A stretch of DNA of 64,000 nucleotides from Prostheceraeus crozeri. Lineage: Eukaryota; Platyhelminthes; Polycladida; Euryleptidae. A program made the translations under genes and the position numbers. A model generated the notes under the pieces. It did not search any database. It saw only the letters and a list, made by a program, of their open reading frames with translations, and had not been told where the DNA came from. This document shows, piece by piece, positions 24,156 through 34,445 of the stretch; position 1 is the first letter of the stretch, and each line of letters opens with the position of its first letter. Location: contig CAJQUW010000559.1 in NCBI GenBank assembly GCA_907163375.1, forward strand, positions 1 to 64,000. The letters run 5' to 3'.

Positions 24156-25105
24156 AGTAGTAAGCAAGTGACAAACACCAGATAGCGCAAGATGGCGGCC
24201 GTTTCCCACCCTACCCCCCCTCCTCTCTTCCTCCTCCTCCTCCGTCCTGGGGTGTTGTGCCGCCCGGGTGGGCTTGGGTGCCGGCCTGGTGGACGTGGTG
24301 TCCATCGTCTTCCTCGTCAAAAATGGGCTCGACAAGTTTTTCCACCCCGGGGGGGGGGAGGAAATCCAATGCGCGAGTGCTACCATCGTCTTCCTCATCA
24401 AAAGTTGGATCAACAAGTTTTCCACCCCGGGGGGGGGAGGGAGGGAGGAAATCCAATGCGCGAGTGCTACCATCGTCTTCCTCATCAAAAGTTAGATCGA
24501 CAAGTTTTCCACCCCGGGGGGGGGGGGTAGGGTGGGAGGAAATCCAATGCGCGAGTGCTACCATCGTCTTCCTCATCAAAAGTTAGATCGACAAGTTTTC
24601 CACCCCGGGGGGTAGGGTGGGAGGAAATCCAAAGTGTCGAAATTCGATGCGCCAGTGCTACCATCGTCTTCCTCGTCAAAAGTTAGGTCGACAAGTTTTT
24701 CCCACCCTACCCCCCCTAACCCCCCCCCGGGAGAGCTAGCTGCTATCTCGGCTTCTAGTGGACGGATTTTGTTCGTTCGGGTTGCATTCGAAAGAGGATG
24801 AAAAACTAACCTATGACATTTTTTGGCGCGAGTCAATCCGATCAGCCGTTCAAAAGTTAGAGCGGTTACAAGATTTTAGGAAAGGTTGAAAAAATCCTAA
24901 GTGTCAGAGTGACTGTGTACGGTAAAAATGAAAATTTTTTTCCAAAGTGTCGAATTTCGATGCGCCAGTGCTACCATCGTCTTTCTCGTCAAAAGTTAGG
25001 TCGACAAGTTTTTCCCACCCTACCCCCCCCTCGGGAGAGCTTGCTTCAATCTTGCCTTCCAGTGGTGGGATGAAGACATATGATAGCTCGTTTGAAAGGT
25101 GAGAG
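24156..25105 (+). repeat. Polinton left terminal inverted repeat
   Basis: It matches the right end but is longer because it carries more copies of an internal unit of about 70-95 bases (GACAAGTTTT, a C/G run, then AATCCAATGCGCGAGTGC and CATCGTCTTCCTC). About six units are seen, against three to four on the right. Poly-G/C runs vary in length from unit to unit. Open frames here are repeat artefacts. Confidence 0.9.
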
Positions 25106-25361
25106 TGAGACGAATTCACTGTAGAAATTTGGTGTCAATCAGTTGAGTCGTTTAGAAATGAGAGCAGAAACAAGATTTGCCAGATTTTGGGAATTGTCGA
25201 AAAAACGACATAAAATTTGGGACGTTTTGGGCTGTAGCGGCAAAACGAAGCATCGGAGAGCAAAACGGATTTCAGATTTGGAATCAGCGTCATTTATTCA
25301 CCCTAGGAAGAGTGTTTCCATCATGATTTGAGGAAAAAAAATTTCAAATTTTTTCAAGATG

Positions 25362-25980
25362 GCGAATTTTTTGCATTTTTGGCTATTTTTTGCCTAAAAA
25401 CTAGATCGATTCAAGGCTTCGAACCTGCTTCAATGAACAGACCGCACTGAGTTGTGCTAGATCTGAAATTTTGAGAATGATTGGAGTCAGACTTTTTGAT
25501 TTGGAGTTCATTGAAAACACTACTTCTGATATGAAATTGTACATTTTTTGAAATAATGAATTTTTCGCAATTTTGGCTATTTTTTGCCGAAAAACTAGAC
25601 CGATTCAAGGCTTCGGACCTGGGGCAATGAACAGACCGCACTGAGATGTGCTAGATCTGAAATTTTGAGGCGGATGGGAGTCAGGGTTGTGAGTTGAGAT
25701 GCGATTGAAAACCGTAAAAATACCAATTTTCCCATTTTTCTAACTTAGGAATTTTAATGAGGTTGAAATAATGAATTTTTTGCATTTTTGGCTATCTTTT
25801 GCCGAAAAACTAGACCGATTCAAGGCTTCGGACCTGGCGCAATGAACAGACCGCACTGAGATGTGCTAGATCTGAAATTTTGAGACGGATGGGAGTCAGG
25901 GTTGTGAGTTGAGATGCGATTGAAAACCGTAAAAATGCTAATTTTCCCATTTTTCTAAAATAGGAATTTTCCGAGGATTT
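25362..25980 (+). repeat. Three tandem units of about 205 bases inside the Polinton
   Basis: Units begin near 25362, 25557 and 25769 with GAATTTTTTGCATTTTTGGC and continue with GATTCAAGGCTTCG and AACAGACCGCACTGAG. The second and third are closest. They lie between the TIR and the first TATA box, where no gene is read. Confidence 0.85.
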
Positions 25981-25994
25981 GACAATTGCCCGAC

Positions 25995-26002
25995 TATAAA
26001 AG
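25995..26002 (+). promoter_or_regulatory. TATA box for the leftmost Polinton gene
   Basis: TATAAAAG lies just after the tandem units and upstream of the coiled-coil gene region at 26952. The leader between holds the duplicated 263-base units and a splice acceptor (TTTTTCTTGCAG) at about 26941. Confidence 0.45.
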
Positions 26003-26142
26003 GACGGAGCATCAACTGAGAAATCACTTGCTCTGTCAACCTTGCTAGAGGTAGGTGAACAGACCCGAGCTGCTGCTCCAAGCCGGGTTTCATACAGAAA
26101 ACCGGGTAGATTTCTCGATTGCTGATATCAGCTAAGGTGTCA

Positions 26143-26668
26143 GACTTATAGGTTAGCCAGTATATGGCTGGTGATCACTTTGATCGAATAGGCCAGAAAC
26201 TTGTAAGCGGTGTATCTTCGGTTCTAGTACACCGATTGACTTGATTCAAGTTACATGTGATAGCTCTTGATCACAGGTATATTTATAGACTACTTATAAA
26301 ATTTCATAAGTAGTGCAAAAATGCTGAAAAATTTAAATTTGTTATTTTTGATGATTTTTTGGGGTTTTCGACCCTGCTGAATTCAACTAAGGCATTTATA
26401 ATGTTGACTTATAGGTTAGCCAGTATATGGCTGGTGATCACTTTGACATAGTAGGCCTAAATCTTGTAAGCGGTGTATCTTCGGTTCTAGTACACCGATT
26501 GACTTGATTCAAGTTGCATGTGATAGCTCTTGATCATAGGTATATTTATAGACTACTTATAAAATTTCATAAGTAGTGCAAAAATTCTGAAAAATTTAAA
26601 TTTGTTATTTATGATGATTTTTTGGGGTTTCAACCCTGCTGAATTCAACTAAGGCATTTATAATGTTG
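26143..26668 (+). repeat. Direct duplication of a 263-base unit in a Polinton leader
   Basis: Two units start GACTTATAGGTTAGCCAG at 26143 and about 26406 and share AAGCGGTGTATCTTCGG and GCATTTATAATGTTG. They differ at few positions. They lie in the presumed leader or first intron of the gene at 26952. Confidence 0.9.
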
Positions 26669-26951
26669 TACGAGGCGAGCTTCGGCTCGAGACTTGTTTC
26701 CTGATGTAAATAACTCCACCGATTTTCATGTCAAAATCGGGATCCGAATACCAACACAGTGATATGACGCACGCTCTATCCGTTAGAGGTTGGATTTGTG
26801 GATCGAGGCCTTGGAGATCGGATAAGATCCCCTGTGAGTAATGCCTGTAACGGATTCATCAGCTTAACTTGTCTATCCTCGACGTCTACATGTAAGACAA
26901 TATCATTTCGTTTGCTAACAAGCGACTTTGTTTTTCTTGCAGTTTCACGTT

Positions 26952-28053
26952 ATGACTGCCTCGAAAAATGCACGATTCCTCGTGGGGAAATGCTCCTGTG
27001 GGAGAATTGCTCGCGGAACTGAATTGAAAAAGCATGTTGCTGCGTTTGATGGACATGAGAAGCGTGTGTTGAAGAGAGTGTGCGTAGTTGAGCGTGTTGA
27101 GTGTGGGAAGGATGAGGCGGCGGAGGATTTTTATAAAAAGCATAAAGAGTGTGAGTCTTGGAAGATTACGGATAGCGATTTTAAGGCGTGGTTTGAGGGT
27201 TTGTTGTTGGAGGATGAAGAGAATGAGGCGGTGAAGACAATTGAGGGTGCGGTTGAGAAAGCGACTGAAGAGAGGGTGATTGAGAAAGCGCCTGTAGTGA
27301 CTGATGCAGACCTCGATCGCGATCTCGCTCTGAGCGAGATGAGTAGTGAAGAGGAAGAGAGCGAGGTGAGGGGTGTTGTAATGCAGAAGAAGAAGAGTGT
27401 TGTTGAAGAGCGGGACGCGACGATGAGGAGGCTTTTCGGTGACAAGGTTACCTTAGGAAAGCCAAAAGCCTCCTCATCGCCTCAGAAAGATCAGAGGTCG
27501 AGTGATTGCTTTGAATACAATCAGATGAAGGATCGAATGAGTGCGATGGAGAATACGAATAGGAGAGTGCTGGCGGAGAATGAGTTGTTGAAAGGGAAAG
27601 TGAGTGCGATAAAGCAGATGAAAGAGGAGATGGTGATGATGATGGAGGCGGAGAAGCGTTGGTCTGAGGAAGAGAAAGAGATGATGGCGAAGGTGTCTGA
27701 GTGATGAGTTGAAGCGTGTTTTGAAGAAGGAGAAGGCTGAATGTGAGAGATTGAGAGTGATTGCGAAGGATGTGGATGAAGTGAGGGCGATAAATGAGAA
27801 GTTGGGGAGTGAATGTGAGAGAATGAGTGGTTTGTTGAAGAGAGGAGTGAAGAGGAGCTATGAGGTACACCTCCCCCTCTACGAGAACGACATCTGCGAC
27901 GTGCCCACTATGACAGATGACCCTGATATAACGCAAATGTGCTACGAGGGGGAGGGGGTGAAGTGCCTCCAATTAAATTTGAAAATAGACGGACAATTGG
28001 AGGACTTCATCGTCAGAAAAGTGAAAAAGAAGAAGCCGAGTAAGTTACTTTAA
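26952..28053 (+). other. Polinton accessory coiled-coil protein region
   Basis: The region begins MTASKNARFLVGKCSCG, a Cys-containing N-terminus, then a Glu/Asp-rich middle and a long Lys/Glu-rich heptad-like segment typical of coiled coils, and finishes with a more conserved-looking tail (HLPLYENDICDVPTMTDD). I do not recognise the family. It is read on the plus strand, follows a leader with a TATA box, and is followed within 130 bases by a twister-like RNA. It looks broken. The role could be structural or host-facing; this is not known. Confidence 0.5.
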
Positions 28054-28173
28054 AATATATTTTATAATTCTAATCTAATTCAATTTCCTTTCTATTTTCA
28101 GAGTTTTTACAAAAGTCTTGAGTCGACCCACTAACCTAATCCCGTGAACGAACCATAGGTCCTCTTAAGGGCC

Positions 28174-28240
28174 CCTCCTAATGTGGCTGTTGTGGTCCCA
28201 CGCCCACGACATGCTTTCATGCATGGACACTGTGGGGAGG
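28174..28240 (+). ncRNA. Twister-like ribozyme, copy 1 (divergent core)
   Basis: The layout matches twister: P1 CCUCC/GGAGG, then UAA, P2 UGUG with CAC, GC, P4 GUGG/CCAC around UCCCACGC, a hairpin CAUGC/GCAUG, and GUGGG before the P1 3' strand. Compared with copy 2 the P1 and P2 pairs differ but are compensated, which supports selection on structure. Two core positions depart from the twister consensus (UCCCAAGC and GAGGG), so activity is doubtful. It lies on the sense strand downstream of the coiled-coil gene. Confidence 0.65.
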
Positions 28241-28308
28241 CAACAATAAGATAAATGAAATGATGTATGAGTCATATAAAACTTTCTTCTAACCTTTCCT
28301 ATGAAAGG

Positions 28309-28316
28309 TATATAAG
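28309..28316 (+). promoter_or_regulatory. TATA box for the 28347 gene
   Basis: TATATAAG lies 31 bases before the ATG at 28347, giving a very short leader. It is the same core as the TATA at 29992. Confidence 0.55.
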
Positions 28317-28346
28317 ACGAGACAAGAAGCTTCATTCACTTTAAGG

Positions 28347-28634
28347 ATGGAGCTTGACGAGTGCAGACGTGTGATAGAGGAGTGGAGAGAGACCTATGAG
28401 GAAATAGAGGTCGATGCTCCGATCACTCTCCTCAGGTATGTTATATTGGACATTGAGATTGCGGAGAGCGAACAGCGTCTCCGCCATATAAGAGCGCACT
28501 GCCGTCGTCAGCTCCGTCGGTACCTACCGTTCTTCGATGAGGACATTGTAGGTTACCTACTGTATAAGATATATTTTTGTATCTATCGCGAGAGTGATTT
28601 GCGAGCTCGAAGAATAATGGCTGGTGGAGGTTAA
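28347..28634 (+). CDS. Polinton small protein, 95 aa, unknown
   Basis: MELDECRRVIEEWRETYEEI opens a charged, mostly helical protein rich in Arg, Glu and Tyr, ending RARRIMAGGG. No known domain is recognised. It has its own TATA box and is followed 43 bases later by the second twister-like RNA, so the pair gene plus ribozyme is repeated twice in a row. Fossil part; function unknown. Confidence 0.5.
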   Translation: MELDECRRVIEEWRETYEEIEVDAPITLLRYVILDIEIAESEQRLRHIRAHCRRQLRRYLPFFDEDIVGYLLYKIYFCIYRESDLRARRIMAGGG

Positions 28635-28676
28635 TCCCTTCCACCTGTGAACGCCCCATAAGCCCTCTTAAGGGCC

Positions 28677-28744
28677 CCTTCTAATGTAGCTGAAGTGGTC
28701 CCAAGCCCACGACATGCTTTCAAGCATGGATACAGAGGGGAAGG
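28677..28744 (+). ncRNA. Twister ribozyme, copy 2 (full consensus core)
   Basis: Read as RNA: P1 CCUUC/GAAGG, UAA, P2 UGUA/UACA, GC, four bases, P4 GUGG/CCAC enclosing UCCCAAGC, hairpin CAUGC/GCAUG, GGA, and GAGGG before the P1 3' strand. This order, UAA-P2-GC-P4-UCCCAAGC-P4'-A-P2'-GAGGG-P1', is that of the type-P1 twister ribozyme, including the CCC-GGG and GC-GC pseudoknot partners. Twister RNAs cleave themselves between the U and first A of UAA. A block CTCTTAAGGGCCCC just upstream is shared with copy 1. It lies just after the 95-aa gene on the same strand, so cleavage would fall in that transcript's 3' part. Confidence 0.85.
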
Positions 28745-29440
28745 TAACAATGCAAATGAAGTTCGGTGTAATACTTCCTTTCGACGGGCGTTCCTGTATA
28801 GGACGGCGGTGAAACCCGTAGCTATGTATACCGCAAGGGACATTCGGCAATGATCAATCTTGTTAAACCTCTCTGCGTCATGTTTGCAAGTGATTGTCTC
28901 TGTTTCAATGTAGTATGCATTCGCGCCAGGGCGACATTTAGCCATCTGTCGAAGGTTACCTTATAAACTTTCCATTGCATGTGTTATGAGAACCATGAGT
29001 TCTACCTATCTCTATCAATGAGATGAATTGATGAATGGAATGAAATGGGAGGACACTCACGCGCCACACGCATCATATCACACTTCTCTCTTCTGTAGTT
29101 GAACAAGCTCTTTACATATGGATCGCACTCGATTGCTATCCCCTACATCAGAAGTGTAAGCTATCTTAAATGTGACTGAACTATATCATCATCCATATAA
29201 AGTCTTGTAAGTTAAACTATATGTGCTACTATTTCTAAATGAAAGATATAGTTTCAACAATTTACAAGTTAGAAATAAAGTTTCAATAGTGTATATGTCA
29301 GAAATAGAATAAAGTTTCAATTGTTTACAAGTTAAAAATAACTATTTCCAAATGAAAAAGTATACATGGTTAAATCATTCACTTAAGTCCCATTCAAGTA
29401 AGTCAGCATGAAAGCAACGACAATATGAAATAAACATTTA
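28745..29440. other. Polinton intergenic DNA
   Basis: No gene is supported. AGAAATAAAGTTTCAA phrases recur near 29250-29340 as a weak tandem repeat. Confidence 0.4.
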
Positions 29441-29878
29441 TTATAACATATATTTTAGAAGGTCTTCGCTGTCAATATCGTCCCAGTGTCGGACTTCACA
29501 TAGATTACAAAAACAGTTGAGCTGCTTTAAACGTTCTTCTGCAGCGTCCCTCACTTTGTCAATGTACGCCCACTCCGCCTCGGTTCGCGGTTGGGAGTTA
29601 GGGATGTACCACTCCCATATTTGATGCAAGTGCGACTTGCTGGTCATCTCCATCACCCCTTCGGCATCATATTGTAAATATTTCCACCGTATGCCTGTTA
29701 GGTCGGGCAACTCCTCTTCATTGTCCTCCGATAATGATAACTTTCGTATATTGTCGAGATTGTATGTCTTCTCCACCTTCGCCTTTCTTGGTGCATTTGG
29801 TGTAACGAGCACCTTTGCTGATGTGCATGGAGAGGAGAACTCCAATGCGGTATTTGGTGTTGTTGGAGGACTTGTCAT
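29441..29878 (-). CDS. Polinton protein of unknown function, 145 aa
   Basis: It starts MTSPPTTPNTALEFSSPC, with a Ser/Thr/Pro-rich head, then an acidic segment and a helical C-terminal half with two Trp-rich stretches (GIRWKYLQYD and IWEWYIPNS) and a CFCNLCE cysteine motif near the end. No family is recognised. It is transcribed divergently from the polymerase gene, whose TATA box is at 29992. The compact unbroken frame suggests a real gene of the element. Confidence 0.5.
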   Translation of the reverse strand: MTSPPTTPNTALEFSSPCTSAKVLVTPNAPRKAKVEKTYNLDNIRKLSLSEDNEEELPDLTGIRWKYLQYDAEGVMEMTSKSHLHQIWEWYIPNSQPRTEAEWAYIDKVRDAAEERLKQLNCFCNLCEVRHWDDIDSEDLLKYML

Positions 29879-29950
29879 GTTGTCTTTGAAATGCTGACTT
29901 TGAATAATGATAACTTTAACATTTTTCTAATTCTTAAGTATACACAAGCA

Positions 29951-30112
29951 GCCAATCAGAATGAACATCCAATGAATGAAGAGAATGAAAGTATATAAGC
30001 AAAGTGACATTCATGTCATTTCATTTAATCTGTGAATAATACAAGTGACGAACGCACGATCTCTCTCTCTCACTTTGACTATTATTCTGTCTGATCATAT
30101 TTCATTAAAATG
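29951..30112 (+). promoter_or_regulatory. Polymerase gene promoter and leader (CCAAT, TATA, ATG exon)
   Basis: CCAAT lies at about 29952, TATATAAG at 29992-29999, and the leader carries CAAGTGACGAACGCAC and a CT run before ATG at 30110, which is followed at once by a GTAAGT donor. The same order and similar words occur on the minus strand at 47249-47397, at the far end of the element. The downstream acceptor (TTTCAG at 30179) begins an exon reading Ala-Ser-Thr, as in the other gene. Confidence 0.7.
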
Positions 30113-30179
30113 GTAAGTTAAAGATTTCCTCTCTCATCTCCCTCAAACGTGTGACTAATAGCATCTTCCTCAATTTCAG

Positions 30180-33100
30180 GCATCAACTTCATCACCAACG
30201 CCCTCCCTTCTCGAGGAAAGTTTAGAGTTATTGAGTCAAGGTAGGTTGTAACAATACACTGAGGCTTGAACAGAGATGATAGAATGATTTCTCTTTCAGG
30301 TGATGTGAGTTCCACCTCAGAACTGTCGCGACATGGCAACGAGTGGGAATGTGCTGACTGTGGGCACATCTTCACGAGGAAATGGGATCTCACCCGACAC
30401 ATCAAGCGAGGTGTTTGTCGACCTAAGCCGGCATCAATCTCCGAAGGTGGGGATGATTCTGTTAACGTCGTCTCCTTTTCTTGCGACTTGTGCGCTCAGT
30501 CTTTCGAGACACGTTTTGAACTATCTTCGCACAGACTTCAACATACACACACGAACGATACCTACACCAACGGTACCTCCTCTATCCGACTCACTGAAGT
30601 GTCCATAAATAATTTAGTGAGGAACTACCAGATGGACTCCTCAGAAACCATTGCTAACTTTGAGGAATGGTTTCATTAAAATTCATCATTGATAGAAGCG
30701 CTCTTCAACAATTTAGACAATTTTAGGATGAAGGCGCTCATCTATCTTAAAATAAAATATGTAAAAATCGACCACCATACTGGACAAATAATAGAGAGGT
30801 TGGAGTTTCACATACCCTCCTCTCCTGCAACCGAGGTTGTAGACTATTAGTCTTGGATAAATTTTCACATCCAAGGATTAAAATTAAATATTGATAAATT
30901 TAACGAGCGCGATAGCGGTCTCATTTTTGACGGCATTGAGTCCGCCTTATTTAAAATCAGTTTATTAGGAAATCATAGTGGTCGAGGCTCCTTTAAACTT
31001 CCAAAAAATTTAAAAAACAAAACAGCAGTCATCAATGTCGATTGCGAATCGCAATGTTTTAAATATGCTGTCCTCTCAATTCTCCACTATAGTGACATCA
31101 ATGCGAATCGAAATCGCACATATAGCTATAGGCAGTGGGAGAATGAATTAAACTTCGATGACTGTAATAGTGACGATATGAAAATTAAAGATATAGAAAA
31201 ATTTGAAAAATTGAACAACATTAAAATAGTTCTCCATGTTTGGGAAAAAGGATTGAAGGGTGTGCGCTACAACTCGCGTTCGAGTTGTTATGAACGTACA
31301 GTAAACCTTTTATTAGTAAGACAGGATGATAGTGAGGAATGGCACTACTGCGGTATTCCCAAAACCTCTCGCTTATACCACCACTTAGAAAACTCTAGTA
31401 GAGAGTTATATTACTGCGACAGATGTATTCGCCACTTTAGGAGGAAAACTAAATTTGAAACTCATTATGAGTGGTGTAAGCGAGGTAAACTGCAAATGGA
31501 ACGCATGCCTAAAGATAAGGAGTTTTCATATAGAGAGAATGGCGATGAACTAAGTCTCTTCGTGTCATCTATGCTGACATCGAATGTTATATCGATGATA
31601 ACATCCATCGACCAGCAGCCATTTCCTGCTATGAAGTATGGCATGATCACTTTAGGGGTAGGCAAAATAAAATGCGCGTCTGGCAAGGTGAGGATTGTAA
31701 TTACCAATTCCTACAATTCCTCGAACAGGCTGTAAAATTTCAACAAAAGTATGATGGTGAACTCTATCGCAGATCATTGCATATGACAGCAGATGATCAA
31801 GCAAAATTTGATAGTTGCAACGTTTGCCCCAAATGTAGTAAAACATTTGATGATAAGATTAAGAAAGTGCGCGACCATGATCACATACTGGTATATTTAG
31901 AAACGCCCCCCCCCCCCCCCCCCCCACTCTGCTCAAAATGTAATTTTTCGCTGAGGATGAAGCGGCGTACATTACCCGTCATTTTCCATAATTTCAAGGG
32001 CTACGACAGCCATATGATAATAAAAGGAAGTTTAGGCCAAATGAAAGAGTGGAAGTTTGATGTAATAGCTCAAACGAGAGAAAAGTTTATGGCCATGACA
32101 GCAAAAGCACCCGTCGATAAAACCAAAGAAAATAAGACGGTCTATTGTAATATAAAATTTTTAGATTCCTACCAATTTATGGCTGCATCACTGGCCTCTC
32201 TCGTACAAAATCTAAAGTCTCTTCCACTAACACAAAATCTTAAGAAACAATATCCAAATTTAACTAATGAAGTCATCACACGGAAAGGAGTCTTTCCATA
32301 TGCATATCTTGATGCGATTAGTAAACTCGGTGAGACTTCTCTTCCACCCATAGATAAATTTAAAAATGATTTGACGGATCAAGATTGTCCAGTAGAGGAC
32401 TATGAACATGCTCAAGAGGCATGGATAAAATTTGACTGCCATACATTTGGTGAATATATGATTGCCTATCTTAAGTTAGATGTGCTTTTGCTGGCTGACG
32501 TTTTTCAAGAGTTTCGACGAGTGGCATTAGAAGAAGATAAGTTAGATCCCGTCCACTTTGTCAGTCTACCAGCCATGTCATTTAAGTCTGCTTTTAAAAT
32601 GACTGGTGAGACCATTCATCTCTTACAAGATCCAGAGATGTATAATTTATTTGAGCGAGGAATTCGCGGTGGTCTCACATTTGTAAATAAACATAGGTTA
32701 AAATCTGAAACAGTAGGTGATGATCATACCCATCTTAAGTATTATGACCAAAATAATTTGTATGGTAGTTCATTATCCAAACCGCTACCTCACTCTGAGT
32801 TTAGATGGTTAGATGATATTGAAATTCAACATTTGTCCAACCCTTCTAACATACTAGCAATTCCAGATGAAGGTGATTGGGGATATTATTTTGAGATAGA
32901 TCTAATCTATCCAAATAATATTAAACTTAAAACCGTAGATTTTCCACTCGCACCCGAATCAGGTGAAGTGAGTAAAGATATGTTTTCCGACTTTATGAAA
33001 CAATTTCATAAAGATTTAGAATCATGTGGACAACCCAAGTATAAGCCTTGCCGCAAACTTTTGCTCACTCAATATGGTAAAGAAAACTATCTAGTCCACT

Positions 33101-34060
33101 TTAGCATCTTAAAATTTTATTTAGAAATGGGCATGATTTTAAGAAGAGTTCACCGCATTATTAAATTTAGACAGAAAGCCTTCCTCAAACCCTACATAGA
33201 TAGTAACAGCCAGAAACGTGCACTAGCCCAAAATAATTTTGAAAAAGATTTTTATAAATATAAGAACAACAGTCTATTTGGTAAAACGATGGAGGATGTT
33301 AGAAAGCGCGTAAACTACAAACTAGTTAATGATGATCAAAAGTATCACAAATTGACCTCATCACCTCTATTCATCGATAGAGACATAATCGATGAGGATC
33401 TTGTAGGTATTAAAATGATAAAATCTGAAGTTGAGTTGTGCAAACCCATCTATATTGGTCAAGCTGTTCTAGATTACTCCAAGCTTGAAATGTATCAACT
33501 CTTCTATAAAATACTAAAACCGTGTCCTCTCGTAAAAGAGGTTCGTTTGTTGGGTGGTGACACAGATGGTTTCTTTTTAGGTATTGCCACTCAAAAAGAT
33601 TTAAATTTTAATGAAGAAGGAAAATCTTTAGAAAGATATTTTGATATATATATATTGGGGGGGGGGGGTGGGGGGGGGGGGGGGGGGGAGGGGGTGGCAT
33701 CAAATTATCCTGCTGATCATCCACTATACTCCATCAAAAATAAGGCCAAACTTGGTTGTTTTAAGGATGAAACAGCAGGGAAGGAGATAGCTGAAATGAT
33801 TCTCCTCCGCCCTAAAATGTATTCTATGAAATTAAAGGATAGTGATGATTAGCATTAAGCGCGCTAAAGGCATATCAAAATCCATTGTGCAAAATGTGAA
33901 ACATAAGAATTTCAGGAAAGCCAATAGAAATAAAAATATAACGTTTGTCAATATGACAATCTTAAAATCTAAGTCGCATGAGATCAAAACTCATACGTTT
34001 TACGAAACGGGGGCGCTTTCAGCGATGGGAGGTATAAGAGGTGTTTGGATAGGGACATAA
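30180..34060 (+). other. Polinton protein-primed DNA polymerase B region (fossil)
   Basis: In order: a C2H2 zinc-finger pair (WECADCGHIF and SCDLCAQSF), a segment with VDCESQCFKYAVLSILHY typical of the N-terminal part of Polinton polymerases, a further Cys/His cluster (CDRCIRHF), then exonuclease motifs (FHNFKGYDSH; YLKLDVLLLADVF) and polymerase motifs A (YYDQNNLYGSSL), B (NNSLFGKTMEDVRKR) and C (GGDTDGFFL), with the TPR-side YSIKNKAKLGCF. The enzyme replicates the element from a protein primer. Short introns are used at the 5' end. Low-complexity C and G runs lie inside the region. It looks broken. Confidence 0.9.
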
Positions 34061-34445
34061 CAAATCTCTTCCACATGGACATCCTTGATACAGGCATACC
34101 ACCACCACAAAAGAACTAAAACTCACACTACCACATTCAGGAGACGTCTTAGCATAATCATCCTTAACTTAGTATTTTGATGTTGATTTCTGTAGATAAA
34201 CATTGTTGTTTTATGTATCGCATGAGATTGTTTTTTCCTGGTGAATATGTGTCCACATCGGTACATTCCCCATGTGATGACTTTTCCACTGAAAGACATT
34301 TTTCCTATCCCTGTATATTTCCACCCTTCACGAAGTTAAAGACTTTTTGTATATAACAATGTTTATTGAAGTGCTCGCTCATAGTATATATTTCAGTGCG
34401 GATGTTTGTATAAAGTCTATTGCTTCACATTCATGTACTTAATTT

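Noticed and set aside
24265-24290. GGGCTTGGGTGCC in the Polinton TIR as a third twister core on the minus strand
   Set aside because: Only the word resembling the core is present; UAA, P1, P2 and GAGGG are missing and the core itself differs.
24192-24836. Open frames with repeated acidic or Gly/Arg-rich peptides in the left TIR, and their mirror at 47569-48075
   Set aside because: The tandem units lack stops in several frames and the frames disagree between ends. Terminal repeat structure explains them.
26798-27022. Plus-strand frame MDRGLGDRIRSPVSNACNGF overlapping the coiled-coil gene start
   Set aside because: It is out of register with the better-supported coiled-coil frame and shows no domain.
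27448-27972. Minus-strand frame rich in Ser, Leu and Pro opposite the coiled-coil gene
   Set aside because: It is the antisense shadow of a Glu/Lys-rich coding region.
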